Below are positions 1-8,697 of a DNA stretch of 64,000 nt, piece by piece. The DNA comes from Pirellulales bacterium (GTDB lineage: Bacteria > Planctomycetota > Planctomycetia > Pirellulales > JALHPA01). The notes beneath the pieces are model-generated. The model did no database searches, was not told the DNA's origin, and saw nothing but the letters and a program-made list of their open reading frames with translations. The stretch is from assembly GCA_033762255.1 (NCBI GenBank), contig JANRLT010000025.1:1-64000 (forward strand), written 5' to 3'. The translations under genes and the position numbers were made by a program. How positions within the stretch are numbered: position 1 is the stretch's first letter; each line of letters begins with the position of its first letter.

Positions 1-689
1 CGGAGGCAACTTCCCCAGAACCACCCCCTGCCGGCGAACCAGCGCCCGCCTTAGCAGCGCCCACGGAACCCAAACCGGCCGAGGCCCCCGAGGCTAGCAC
101 GGAGTCATCTCCCCCACCCTTGGAAAAGTCCGCAGACCCAACGGCTGAACAGCCCGTTGACAACACACTTTCCATTCCCCCCACAATTGCATCAACCCCT
201 CGTCTGCCGCAACTACCGAACTGGGCGACACAAGATCAAACCATCTTGGGAAAGAACATATACATCACAGTGAACACCGATCCGCATCAAAACCTGGGAT
301 CCTGCCGTGATGAGTTGGATCGCCGGGTTTGGAATAAAGCGATCGAGCGGGTGGAATTGGACTTGGGACAGCAACTGCCGCGGGGTGTGGGATTTGAACG
401 GACCTTGCCAGCGGACTTTTTGAATCAACTGATTGTGGAACGCTATTTGGAACAGCGCGAAACTGACAGCATTGGCCCGGTGTATATTTATCACGCCCGC
501 GTCCAATTTACCCCTGAACATCGGCAACGTATGGCAGAGGTGGGGAAGCAAATTGTGGTTGAACAACGGGTCACGGGCGTGGGGTTTGGCGTGGGAGCGG
601 GGTTGGCGCTCTTGTCGTTGGTGTATGGCGGATTAAAATGGCGCGAGCGGCGAAAACCGGCGCAACTGTTGGCCAAAGCCGCCTCCTAA
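1..689 (+). CDS. C-terminal part of a membrane-anchored protein (5' end outside window)
   Basis: The reading frame is open from the first bases of the window, so the start lies upstream; a TTG at 120 could serve as a start but the frame continues before it. The visible N-terminal part is a Pro/Ala/Glu-rich linker of about 60 residues. A folded region of about 110 residues with no motif I recognise follows. Near the C-terminus is one hydrophobic segment (about VGFGVGAGLALLSLVYGGL) followed by a basic tail RERRK, which suggests a single membrane anchor with a short cytoplasmic end. It lies 60 bp before a sigma factor gene on the same strand. Function unknown. Confidence 0.7.
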   Translation, partial: EATSPEPPPAGEPAPALAAPTEPKPAEAPEASTESSPPPLEKSADPTAEQPVDNTLSIPPTIASTPRLPQLPNWATQDQTILGKNIYITVNTDPHQNLGSCRDELDRRVWNKAIERVELDLGQQLPRGVGFERTLPADFLNQLIVERYLEQRETDSIGPVYIYHARVQFTPEHRQRMAEVGKQIVVEQRVTGVGFGVGAGLALLSLVYGGLKWRERRKPAQLLAKAAS

Positions 690-749
690 TCAGGCTTGTA
701 CCTATAGGGCCCCGACCCAGCGTTTTCTATTTTTTCCCTCGCGTGACTT

Positions 750-1385
750 GTGACGCTCGACGCCGAACAACTGCTGCTCCATCAAATTCAGGCGGGGGAT
801 GACGCCGCCTGGCAAGAGTTGATCACGCGGTATGAAGGGCGACTCTTGGGCTATGTCGAACAACGGCTCCGCAACCGGGCCGCCAGCGAAGACGTGGTGC
901 AAGAAACCCTGATTGGTTTTTTGACCAGCCTGCCCAACTTTGATCGCCGCCGCTCGCTAGAGAATTACCTGTTTTCCATTGCCGCCCACAAATTGACCGA
1001 TTATTTGCGGCGTCTGGGGCGCAGACCGACGCTGCCGCTCAGCGGTTCCTCGGACAGCAGCGGCGATTGGTCGTTACCGGGTAAGGAGCGTCCCGCCAGC
1101 GTCATCGCCCGCAGCGCGGAACGCCGCAACCTGGAATCCGGGGCGCTGCAAACCGCGCTGGAGACAATCCTTACCCGCTGGCAGGAAAAAGGGGAATGGA
1201 CCAAAATCCGCTGCGCGGAACTGTTGTTTGTGCTGGGCAAGCCAAATAAGGAAGTGGCCGAGTTGTTGAATATGTCCGAGCAAGCGGTTGCGAATCAAAA
1301 GTTTGACATGATCGAGCGGCTGCGCACGCATTTGCACCGGCAACAACTGGACGCGGATGTGTTTCCGGAATTGAGTAATTTGTAA
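750..1385 (+). CDS. ECF-type RNA polymerase sigma factor
   Basis: The 211-residue protein has the layout of extracytoplasmic-function sigma factors. Region 2 covers about residues 10-90, with the typical ASEDVVQETLIGFL core and a following basic DYLRRLGRR stretch. A linker of about 50 residues leads to a C-terminal region 4 helix-turn-helix (KEVAELLNMSEQAVANQKF). It should direct RNA polymerase to a small regulon. The start is a GTG with no clear Shine-Dalgarno sequence. The next gene, 55 bp downstream on the same strand, encodes a small protein with a CxxC motif, the usual place for a sigma regulator. The linker between regions 2 and 4 is longer than in most ECF factors. Confidence 0.85.
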   Translation: MTLDAEQLLLHQIQAGDDAAWQELITRYEGRLLGYVEQRLRNRAASEDVVQETLIGFLTSLPNFDRRRSLENYLFSIAAHKLTDYLRRLGRRPTLPLSGSSDSSGDWSLPGKERPASVIARSAERRNLESGALQTALETILTRWQEKGEWTKIRCAELLFVLGKPNKEVAELLNMSEQAVANQKFDMIERLRTHLHRQQLDADVFPELSNL

Positions 1386-1440
1386 ATAACCAACAGCTGA
1401 TCTCAAATTATTAATTTGAAATACCCCCCCTCAACACCCG

Positions 1441-1842
1441 ATGCAATTCACCACCGCCGAACTCGAAGGTTACCTGGACGAAACCTTGGCTCCGGAAAAA
1501 ATGGCCGCCATCGAACTGGCCCTGCGCGCCCAGCCCCACTGGCTGCCGGAACTGCAGCGCATTGTCCAGCGGCGCGACGCGGGGGTGCACTCCGTCGCCG
1601 AAATTTGGCGCCGCGCTCGTCTGACCTGTGCCAGCCGGGCGGACCTGAGCCAGTTGCTGCTCGGCATCTTGGATGAGGACCGGGCCGATTATCTGTGGTT
1701 TCATATTCAGACCATCGGTTGCCGGTACTGCGCGGCCAATCTGGCGGATCTGCAGTCCCAACAAGCCGAAGCCGTTGAACAAACCACGTTCCGCCGCCGC
1801 AAATACTACGAATCGAGCGCGGGCCTGCTGCGAAAGCGGTAA
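1441..1842 (+). CDS. small CxxC protein, possible regulator of the upstream sigma factor
   Basis: A 133-residue soluble protein that follows the sigma factor gene. Residues about 90-110 contain WFHIQTIGCRYCAANL, an H-x5-C-x2-C arrangement. This resembles the H-x3-C-x2-C zinc motif of ZAS anti-sigma factors but has two extra residues. No membrane segment is visible, so if it is an anti-sigma factor it would be a soluble one. The assignment rests on gene order and this motif; the fold is not recognised. The start codon follows a C-rich stretch (TACCCCCCCTCAACACCCG) rather than a Shine-Dalgarno sequence. A GT-rich simple sequence begins right after the stop codon. Confidence 0.6.
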   Translation: MQFTTAELEGYLDETLAPEKMAAIELALRAQPHWLPELQRIVQRRDAGVHSVAEIWRRARLTCASRADLSQLLLGILDEDRADYLWFHIQTIGCRYCAANLADLQSQQAEAVEQTTFRRRKYYESSAGLLRKR

Positions 1843-1884
1843 GTCGGTAGTGGTGGGTGGGTAGTGTGAAGTGCGAAGAATGAT

Positions 1885-2886
1885 TTATGCCCTGGTCGTT
1901 TGTAGCCAGGCTCTGAGCAGCCGCATTCCTTCGGGCATACTAATCCGCGGCTCGTAACCCAACTCTCGCCGCGCTCGAGTTATGTCAAAGTAATGCGACT
2001 TGCCCAGTTGCGCTGCCAAAAAACGCGTCATGCGCGGTTCACGGGCGTTCCCCGTCAGCCAGTGCCACGTCTCGAGCGCTCCACCAATCCTCCACGCCAG
2101 TCCCGTGGAGATGCCGCGCGTCACCGGCGGCAAATCAACGAGCGACAACACTTGGTTGATCCAGTCCCAGCAGTTAACGGGTTCTCCCTGGCTTAGAAAA
2201 TACGCCCGCCCCCCCGCCGGGCCATCCGCCGCCAGTTGGTCCAGCGCCAGCAGATGCGCTGTCGCGGCATTGTCGATATAAATCGTATCTATCAAATTCG
2301 TGCCATCCCCCACCCGCCGCAGTTGACCGGCCCTAGCACGGGCGATCAACCTTGGAATCAGATGCGGGTCTCCCGGCCCCCATATCAAATGCGGCCGCAG
2401 CGCGCAGGTCCGTAGCCCCTGCGGATCATGCCCCGCTAGAACCGCCTGTTCGGCCAGGGCCTTGGTCCGGGGATACGCGCAAAGCCATGTGTTCGGATAC
2501 GGCGCGCTTTCATCGACACCACACTGGTCACCACCGGCAAACGTCACGCTGGGGCTACTGGTAAAGACAAACCGCTCCACGCCAGCGCGCCGCGCCGCGC
2601 TTAGCAATAACTCTGTGCCGCGTGTGTTAATTTCGTGGTACTCTGGCCACTTTCCCCAAATGCCCGCCTTGGCCGCGGTGTGGATCACCGCGTCGCAACC
2701 CGCCACCGCGCGTTCGACCGCCTTGACATCCCGCACATCCCCGCTCACCACCTCCACGCCGTTTGCCGCCAGATCGGGGTAACTTCCCCGGCCCAGCACC
2801 TGTACCGCGTCCCCCCGCGCGCGCAGTTGTGCCACAATCGCCCGTCCCAAAAATCCCCCTCCGCCCGTGACCAAGGTTTTTGACAT
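1885..2886 (-). CDS. oleD: OleD-like NAD(P)-dependent 2-alkyl-3-ketoalkanoate reductase
   Basis: A 333-residue extended short-chain dehydrogenase. It has the Rossmann motif GGGGFLG (residues 8-14), FTSSPSVTF around 110, and the catalytic YPRTK (Tyr138, Lys142) after the DESAPYP motif common in the 3-beta-HSD/OleD group. In head-to-head hydrocarbon synthesis OleD reduces the beta-keto acid made by OleA to a beta-hydroxy acid, the substrate of OleC. The next gene upstream on the same strand, 43 bp away, is oleC, which strongly supports the name. Neither OleA (thiolase-like condensing enzyme) nor OleB (alpha/beta hydrolase) is encoded in this window, so the pathway must be completed elsewhere or act differently here. 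Confidence 0.85.
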   Translation of the reverse strand: MSKTLVTGGGGFLGRAIVAQLRARGDAVQVLGRGSYPDLAANGVEVVSGDVRDVKAVERAVAGCDAVIHTAAKAGIWGKWPEYHEINTRGTELLLSAARRAGVERFVFTSSPSVTFAGGDQCGVDESAPYPNTWLCAYPRTKALAEQAVLAGHDPQGLRTCALRPHLIWGPGDPHLIPRLIARARAGQLRRVGDGTNLIDTIYIDNAATAHLLALDQLAADGPAGGRAYFLSQGEPVNCWDWINQVLSLVDLPPVTRGISTGLAWRIGGALETWHWLTGNAREPRMTRFLAAQLGKSHYFDITRARRELGYEPRISMPEGMRLLRAWLQTTRA

Positions 2887-2929
2887 AAGTTGCCACGTTA
2901 GCTGGCTGTTACGGTTAACGCGTTGCGAT

Positions 2930-4804
2930 TTATTCTGGGACTTGGCCGCTCACCTGGCTACTGGCCCACACGGCCAATTTTTCGCGAAAGATTTTGGCAT
3001 TATGCCGAATATCCACGGGAAAATTGGGGTGGAATAAAATATCTCGCAGCTGCTCGGTTTGTGCAAATTGCGCCCCGCGCGCGAGGATCGCTTTTCGCAA
3101 AGTTTCCAGTGCCTTAGCGGGGGGCAATGTGGCTCTTCCCCGCCAATTTTTGCGTAGGGCGGCTGGCTCGACGATTAAAATAGCGCGCTGATGATCGATC
3201 GGCCCCACGCCGACGAGCGCCGTCCGCCGGACGCCTGGCACAACATTAAAAATTTCCTCGATCGGCGTGGAAAAGAGCGGTCCCCCGCTGGTCCAAACAA
3301 TATGCGCCACCCGCCCGCAAAACCAGAACCGTCCCAATTCGTCCAAATAACCCGCATCCCCCATCCGGTGCCATACGCGACCGTGATCATCCAGTATTTT
3401 TGCCAGGGCGTTGGCCTCGATGCGGGTAACGTATTCGGTGGTGACCACCGGCCCGGTCACAATCAGTTCGCCAATCTCTCCCGTGGGCAAGGTCGTGACC
3501 GTGGAAAGCCGCGGCACAGGCCCCGACACGATCGGAATCACCCTCCAGTCGATCCCGGCAAACTTGCGTCCCACGCAGACACCGGCGCCGATTTGGGTGC
3601 GCGGCCAAGTCTGGGCGAGAACTTCTCGGGCGCTTATCGTGGCGACGGGGAGAGCCTCGGTCGCGCCATAAGGCGTGTGAATTTCGGCATCTGGGGGAAG
3701 ACACTTTACCAGCTCTTGCAACAGGGTCCCCGCGATGGGCGCGCCGGCGGAAAGCACTCTTTTTAGCGTCGCGGGGGGTGATATGATTTCGCGGGTAGTT
3801 TCCGGCTTTGTCGCGTTCAATTCCCGCGCATATCGCGCCGCGATTTTTTGCCATACCGCGGGCGAGGCAAAGCTTTGTGTGGCGGCGTTATCGCCTATGG
3901 CGTCTCCCCAGATGCGCCGGGGATCACAGCTTGCCGGACGGGAAAAGTCCATCACGGGCAAAACCGTGGTCACGCCCAGAGCCGCGTTAAACAGTCCAAA
4001 CAGGGGAAAACAGGGGACGTCAATCTCGCCGGGTTGGATGTGATATTGGTTGCGCAGTTCGGCGACTTGCGCGGCAAAATTTCCCTGGCGATAGAGAACC
4101 CCCTTGGGCACGCCGGTGCTGCCGGTGGTAAAGATGATCGCTGCGGGATCCGTGGGCCGCATCCTAGGATGATCGTTAATATTGTTTACAGAGGACACCC
4201 CACCATCCACGCTGGCTGGGCCATCCCCCCCTACCCTTCCCTGTTGCAGTAGTTGCGCATAACTTTTAAAGCCCGTTAGCCACGACTTACCCACCACATA
4301 ATTCCAGCGCGCCTGCGGAAATTTCCGCTGATACCACCAGCGCACAGCGTGGCCCAGGGGGGTGGTAATAAATCCCGCGGGCTGGGCCTCGGCCAGACAG
4401 CGTATAAGGTTCTGGGGACCCATGCCCGGATCGATGAGAATTTGCGCCACCCCCGCGCGTAACAGGGCAAAAACCAGGGTGATAAATTCGATCGAGGGGG
4501 GGACCAAAAGTGCTAGTCGCGTCCCCGGAGTCACCCCTTCCTGGACTAGTCCCCGCGATAAATCCCGCACATTCGCGGCTAACTGGTCAAACGTGATTTC
4601 ACGGTACCTTTGGCGTAAGCGGCCCGTGGCCGTATCCCGGTAAAACCCCTGGCTGCGCGGATCGCGGATGGCGATTTGCTGCGGATAGCGCCGCGCCATT
4701 TCCGCCAGGCACTCACTCACCAGCGGGGCCGCGGATGTCGTCGTATCTATTGCCGGCGCGTCCTGGTAGCTTGGTGCGGCGGGGAGACTCTCGGGCGCAT
4801 TCAT
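2930..4804 (-). CDS. oleC: OleC-like beta-lactone synthetase (AMP-binding enzyme)
   Basis: A 624-residue member of the ANL adenylate-forming superfamily. The P-loop-like motif FTTGSTGVPKG is at residues 225-235, the YGATEALP motif at 379-386, a GDAGYLDELGRFWFCGR hinge region at about 495-510, and HNAKIFREKLA near the C-terminus. The TEALP motif and the PxFPLFGLFNAALGVTTVLP stretch are typical of OleC, which converts beta-hydroxy acids to beta-lactones, rather than of ordinary fatty acyl-CoA ligases. It lies between oleD and a glycosyltransferase gene; its ATG overlaps the glycosyltransferase stop codon as ATGA, so the two are probably translationally coupled. The N-terminus has about 25 extra residues before the family core. 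Confidence 0.87.
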   Translation of the reverse strand: MNAPESLPAAPSYQDAPAIDTTTSAAPLVSECLAEMARRYPQQIAIRDPRSQGFYRDTATGRLRQRYREITFDQLAANVRDLSRGLVQEGVTPGTRLALLVPPSIEFITLVFALLRAGVAQILIDPGMGPQNLIRCLAEAQPAGFITTPLGHAVRWWYQRKFPQARWNYVVGKSWLTGFKSYAQLLQQGRVGGDGPASVDGGVSSVNNINDHPRMRPTDPAAIIFTTGSTGVPKGVLYRQGNFAAQVAELRNQYHIQPGEIDVPCFPLFGLFNAALGVTTVLPVMDFSRPASCDPRRIWGDAIGDNAATQSFASPAVWQKIAARYARELNATKPETTREIISPPATLKRVLSAGAPIAGTLLQELVKCLPPDAEIHTPYGATEALPVATISAREVLAQTWPRTQIGAGVCVGRKFAGIDWRVIPIVSGPVPRLSTVTTLPTGEIGELIVTGPVVTTEYVTRIEANALAKILDDHGRVWHRMGDAGYLDELGRFWFCGRVAHIVWTSGGPLFSTPIEEIFNVVPGVRRTALVGVGPIDHQRAILIVEPAALRKNWRGRATLPPAKALETLRKAILARGAQFAQTEQLRDILFHPNFPVDIRHNAKIFREKLAVWASSQVSGQVPE

Positions 4805-5952
4805 GGCCGCGTCTCCGCCAGTAGCTTGCGCAGCACATCCAGGTAGGCTTCGCTTCGTTCGCCGGGTTCAGGAAAATTCTTGAGCCGCTCTTTTCCCGCC
4901 TGGACCAACGAATTCCACAGCGCCTCATCCCGTAGCAACTTTACAATTTGCCCCACCGCCGCGTTTGCATCACGGGGGGGAAAGTAAAGCGCGGCTGGCC
5001 CGCAAATATCGCGGGCAAAATCCAAATCCGAGGTGACAATCGGCAGGCCCATCGCCATGGACTCGGGATAGGTCGCGCTAAAGGTCTCGAGCACGGTCGG
5101 GAGGAGCAAGAAATCGCATTGTGAAAACAGTTCCGGTCCCTGGCTGACCGGAATCGGGCCATGATTGGTCAGCCGATCCGCCACATTGAGCGCGGCTGCG
5201 GCCGATTGCAGGTTTTGCCAGTCCGGCCCATCCGGCGGCAGCGTCAGGACAATTTCAAACGATCTCTCCGGCATGATCCGTTTTAGTTCCGCCGCGATCC
5301 GTGGCAGCACTTGTAAATTCTTATGCTTGTACGGCGCCGAAAAGCAAAAAATCCGCAACCGCCGGTCCGACCGGGGAAATGGCCGCGCCGCATCGCGGTG
5401 GGCATAATAAACCGCGCCACAACTGTTGCTGATCACATCAATTTTTTCCAGCGGTATCCCCAACCGCCGGTGCAGACCCTGGCGCGAGGCCTCGGTCTGC
5501 ATCACCCAACGATTCGCCCGCCGCACCCACCACATTTTGTACAGCGTGGTCAGGCCAAAGCTGAACCATTCGCGGGGAAAGTCCAAGCTGCGATAGGCGG
5601 CCAATCCCGCGTGTGTCACCCAGGGCTCGCTGCAACCCAGCAAATGCGGCTGGCCAAAGGCCACATACGCCGGACCGCTAAAGGTAAAGACCGCGTCCGG
5701 CCGCACTTCATCCGCAAAGGCGCGCAGGTCACGCCGGGCGGCGCTGTCGCGCGCGGGGGAATTGGCAAAGATCCGCGGTGATCGGGAAAAGGCCACCCCC
5801 AGGCTTTCAGCGGCGCTGGCAACCTGGGGAGAAAGAGCCAATTCCCATTCAAATTCGGTCGGTTGGCGGAGGATATACGCTAAAAAGTTGCTACTGGTCT
5901 GCAGCGCGCCCCCTTTGTTGATGACGGTCGTATTGAGTAAAATTCGGGGCAT
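4801..5952 (-). CDS. glycosyltransferase, GT4/GT1-like
   Basis: A glycosyltransferase of about 383 residues with the GT-B layout. The N-terminal domain starts PRILLNTTVINKGGALQ, and the C-terminal nucleotide-sugar domain carries an E-x7-E motif (ETFSATYPE) followed by SMAMGLPIVTSDLDFARDICG. I chose the ATG at 5952 because the family core begins right after it; the frame is open to a start at 6018 but those 22 residues look unlike the family. The stop overlaps the start of oleC (ATGA), which ties sugar transfer to the Ole genes in one transcript. The acceptor cannot be told from the sequence. Confidence 0.8.
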   Translation of the reverse strand: MPRILLNTTVINKGGALQTSSNFLAYILRQPTEFEWELALSPQVASAAESLGVAFSRSPRIFANSPARDSAARRDLRAFADEVRPDAVFTFSGPAYVAFGQPHLLGCSEPWVTHAGLAAYRSLDFPREWFSFGLTTLYKMWWVRRANRWVMQTEASRQGLHRRLGIPLEKIDVISNSCGAVYYAHRDAARPFPRSDRRLRIFCFSAPYKHKNLQVLPRIAAELKRIMPERSFEIVLTLPPDGPDWQNLQSAAAALNVADRLTNHGPIPVSQGPELFSQCDFLLLPTVLETFSATYPESMAMGLPIVTSDLDFARDICGPAALYFPPRDANAAVGQIVKLLRDEALWNSLVQAGKERLKNFPEPGERSEAYLDVLRKLLAETRP

Positions 5953-6216
5953 AGCTGGACAAATTATTTGTGAGACCGCGCGAAACGACTGCCGCTTGCT
6001 AAAATACCGATTTGTCAAAATCCCTCATTTGACACAAATGGCATCTTGGCCGACACCCCGCCGGAAGATATCGCCAGACGCGCGTCAAACAAGCTAGTAT
6101 AATCAAAGTGAGCCAGCGGAGCAGGGAGCGTCGGGCCCAAACCGCAAAAATGCCGCGCCTCGGTTGCGTGGGGAACCTATCCTTTCACGTGTTTTCCACA
6201 ACGATTCACTTGCCCC

Positions 6217-7734
6217 ATGAGCCACCTGCCGGACCTTGTCGCCGCAGCTTGTACCGCGCATGCGGATTATCCGCGCACTTCCCCGTATCATCCCAGCGAG
6301 TCTTATCCCGAATACCCCTACCGCCAAACGGAAGGCTCCGCTCCCCTCGGGGCGCTGCTGGGGACGGAACCCAACGAAATCTATGCCGCTGTGCGCGAAT
6401 CACTTCGCTTGGCGGGACTGGACGCGGCAAACTTTGGCACGTCGGCCTGGAATCCCCTGGGCCAGTTCATCCGCCCCGGTCAGTTTGTGCTGCTCAAACC
6501 CAACCTGGTCAAGGAATGGCACCCCCGTGATCCGGACGGCTGGATTTATGTCATCACGCATGGCAGCGTGATTCGCGCCGTGGCTGATTATGTGTGGATC
6601 GCGCTTGCGGGCCGGGGGCGGGTCATGGTGGCCGACGCTCCGCAAACGGATAGCAAATTCTCAGCGATGGTCAAATTGATGGAACTGGACCGGTTGGCGG
6701 ACTTTTACCGCGGCCAAGGACAAAACCTGGAGTTGGTCGATTTGCGCAAGGAAGAATGGGAAAATGTGGACGAGGTGATCGTCGAGCGGCGCAAACTGGC
6801 CGGCGATCCCTGCGGTTACCAAGCCTACGATCTGGCCGACCGCAGCGAATTTTTCCAACATGCCGGCGTGGGTCGGTATTACGGCGCGGATTATGACGAT
6901 GATGAACTCAATCGCCACCACACCGCCGACAAACACGAGTACCTGATCAGCGGATCGGCGGTCGCCTGCGATGTGTATATCAACCTGCCTAAACTGAAAA
7001 CCCATAAAAAAGCGGGAATCACGGTCAATCTAAAAAATCTGGTCGGCGTCAACGGCGACAAAAACTGGCTGCCGCACCATACCGTGGGGACCCCCGCTGA
7101 CGGCGGCGACCAATTTCCCAACCGCAGTTGGAAGACCTGGCTGGAACACACCGGGGCGCAGACCTTGCGCAAAACCGCGCTCGCGCTCCCCGGCGTGGGA
7201 ACCTGGCTGCTCAAGCGGGCCCGCCGCGCCGGTAAAAAAGCGTTTGGCGATGGAAATCAAACCATCCGCAGCGGTAACTGGCACGGCAACGATACCACAT
7301 GGCGAATGTGCCTGGATTTGAATAAAATCGTGCTCTATGGCCGCCCCGACGGCACTTTTCGCCCGGCGGAATTGCCCGCCGCCAAGCCCTATTTGTGCTT
7401 TGTCGACGGCGTCCTGGGGGGAGAAGGAAACGGCCCCATGGATCCCGATCCGCTGGCCTCCCGCTGCATCCTCTTTGGCAGTAATCCCGGTGTGGTGGAT
7501 GCGGCATCGGCCGTGATTTTAGGGTATGATGTCGATAAAATCCCCATTGTGCGGCAGGCCTTTCACGCACGTGGATTCCCCATTTCCACTGGCAACTGGC
7601 GGGAAAAACGTTTAGCCAGCAACCGGCCCGAGTGGAATGGCACGTTAGGAGAATTAACCGGTAGCGCGGCGACGCTGCACACCCGGCCCCACTTTGGCTG
7701 GGTGGGTCATATCGAGGCCGCACGCACCAAATAA
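6217..7734 (+). CDS. DUF362 domain protein
   Basis: A 505-residue protein with the DUF362 (PF04015) pattern: FVLLKPNLVKEW near residue 95, THGSVIRAVADYV, an ADAPQTDSKF segment near 145, and INLPKLKTHKKAGITVNLKN near 260 followed by the LVGVNGDK motif. DUF362 proteins are often fused to or associated with iron-sulphur domains, but no ferredoxin-type cysteine cluster is seen here. No signal peptide or membrane helix is obvious. The biochemical role is unknown. It is transcribed divergently from the glycosyltransferase-ole genes across a spacer of about 260 bp, and only 9 bp separate it from the DUF4129 gene, so it may be the first gene of the MoxR-type operon. Confidence 0.8.
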   Translation: MSHLPDLVAAACTAHADYPRTSPYHPSESYPEYPYRQTEGSAPLGALLGTEPNEIYAAVRESLRLAGLDAANFGTSAWNPLGQFIRPGQFVLLKPNLVKEWHPRDPDGWIYVITHGSVIRAVADYVWIALAGRGRVMVADAPQTDSKFSAMVKLMELDRLADFYRGQGQNLELVDLRKEEWENVDEVIVERRKLAGDPCGYQAYDLADRSEFFQHAGVGRYYGADYDDDELNRHHTADKHEYLISGSAVACDVYINLPKLKTHKKAGITVNLKNLVGVNGDKNWLPHHTVGTPADGGDQFPNRSWKTWLEHTGAQTLRKTALALPGVGTWLLKRARRAGKKAFGDGNQTIRSGNWHGNDTTWRMCLDLNKIVLYGRPDGTFRPAELPAAKPYLCFVDGVLGGEGNGPMDPDPLASRCILFGSNPGVVDAASAVILGYDVDKIPIVRQAFHARGFPISTGNWREKRLASNRPEWNGTLGELTGSAATLHTRPHFGWVGHIEAARTK

Positions 7735-7743
7735 GTCGACTTT

Positions 7744-8697
7744 ATGCAGGACATTCAGCCACCTCCGGCAAGATACCCCCAGTCCCTTGGTTGGCGCGCT
7801 ATTGCCTGCGTGGCGATCGGGGTGATGCTGGCTTGTTTTGATATGCCGGGCTCATGGGCGCCATTTTGGGGGAACTGCCTCGCCCAGGAAGCTGAGTTTC
7901 CCGAGGATTGGGATGAACCCCAATCCGCCATAGAAACACCGGCAGAGTCTCCGGCACCGTCCGGTCCCGAAATTGTCGAGTATGAAGGGGAAAAGATCGA
8001 CCCCGCCGAGGCGACCGCCGCGGGCAAGCAGGCATTCGCTGGCACGAGCAACTTTCCCTGGTATGATCGCGCGCGGGATGAGACGCGGGCGATTCGCATT
8101 CCTCCCCCGCGCACCAACTGGTCATCGCAGTCGCAACAACCGATTAATCCCGGCACGCCCCCCACGACCTCCGCGCTTGATATCATCCAGCTCTTTTTTT
8201 GGCTGGTGGTAGTGTTATTGCTGGCGGGAATCTTGTGGATTGTCATTCGCATGTTTTGGCGGGGGGACAACGACGGATTTACGCGGGTACGCGCGCCGGG
8301 TGGCGTCATCCGGGCCGCGCGGCTCGAGGAACTGCCAGTCGAGCTTAACCCCGCGGTGCGGGACTTATTGTCCGAGGCGGCCCGCTTGACCGAGGCGGGG
8401 GATACCCGGCTGGCCATTATCTATCTCTACAGCCATCTCTTGGTGACTTTGGATCAATATCAGCTCATTTACCTGTCCAAGGGCAAAACCAACCGCCAGT
8501 ATTACCGCGAGATCCGCCAATCCCCCGCGGCGCAGGCGCGGCCCGAATTAAGCGATTACTTTCATCGGGTCATGCTCGCCTTTGAAGAGAGCTTTTTTGG
8601 CGGGCATGAGTTACCCCCTTCTCTGCTGCGGGAATTTTTGGCCGCTTGGCCCAACGTCCCGCTGTGGCTGCGTCCCGGAGCGGAGGGTCAAGCATGA
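7744..8697 (+). CDS. DUF4129 membrane protein of the MoxR-DUF58 cluster
   Basis: A 317-residue protein with a hydrophobic N-terminal segment (residues 18-38, signal or anchor), an acidic and proline-rich region, one clear membrane helix near residues 150-170 (IIQLFFWLVVVLLLAGILWIV), and a C-terminal DUF4129 domain. The domain shows YLYSHLLVTLDQYQLIYL followed by KGKTNRQYYREI and FEESFFGGHELP. DUF4129 genes usually sit with moxR, DUF58 and transglutaminase or DUF4350 genes; a role in envelope protein maturation is suspected but not proven. Its stop codon overlaps the next start (ATGA), indicating an operon with the DUF4350 gene. Confidence 0.82.
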   Translation: MQDIQPPPARYPQSLGWRAIACVAIGVMLACFDMPGSWAPFWGNCLAQEAEFPEDWDEPQSAIETPAESPAPSGPEIVEYEGEKIDPAEATAAGKQAFAGTSNFPWYDRARDETRAIRIPPPRTNWSSQSQQPINPGTPPTTSALDIIQLFFWLVVVLLLAGILWIVIRMFWRGDNDGFTRVRAPGGVIRAARLEELPVELNPAVRDLLSEAARLTEAGDTRLAIIYLYSHLLVTLDQYQLIYLSKGKTNRQYYREIRQSPAAQARPELSDYFHRVMLAFEESFFGGHELPPSLLREFLAAWPNVPLWLRPGAEGQA

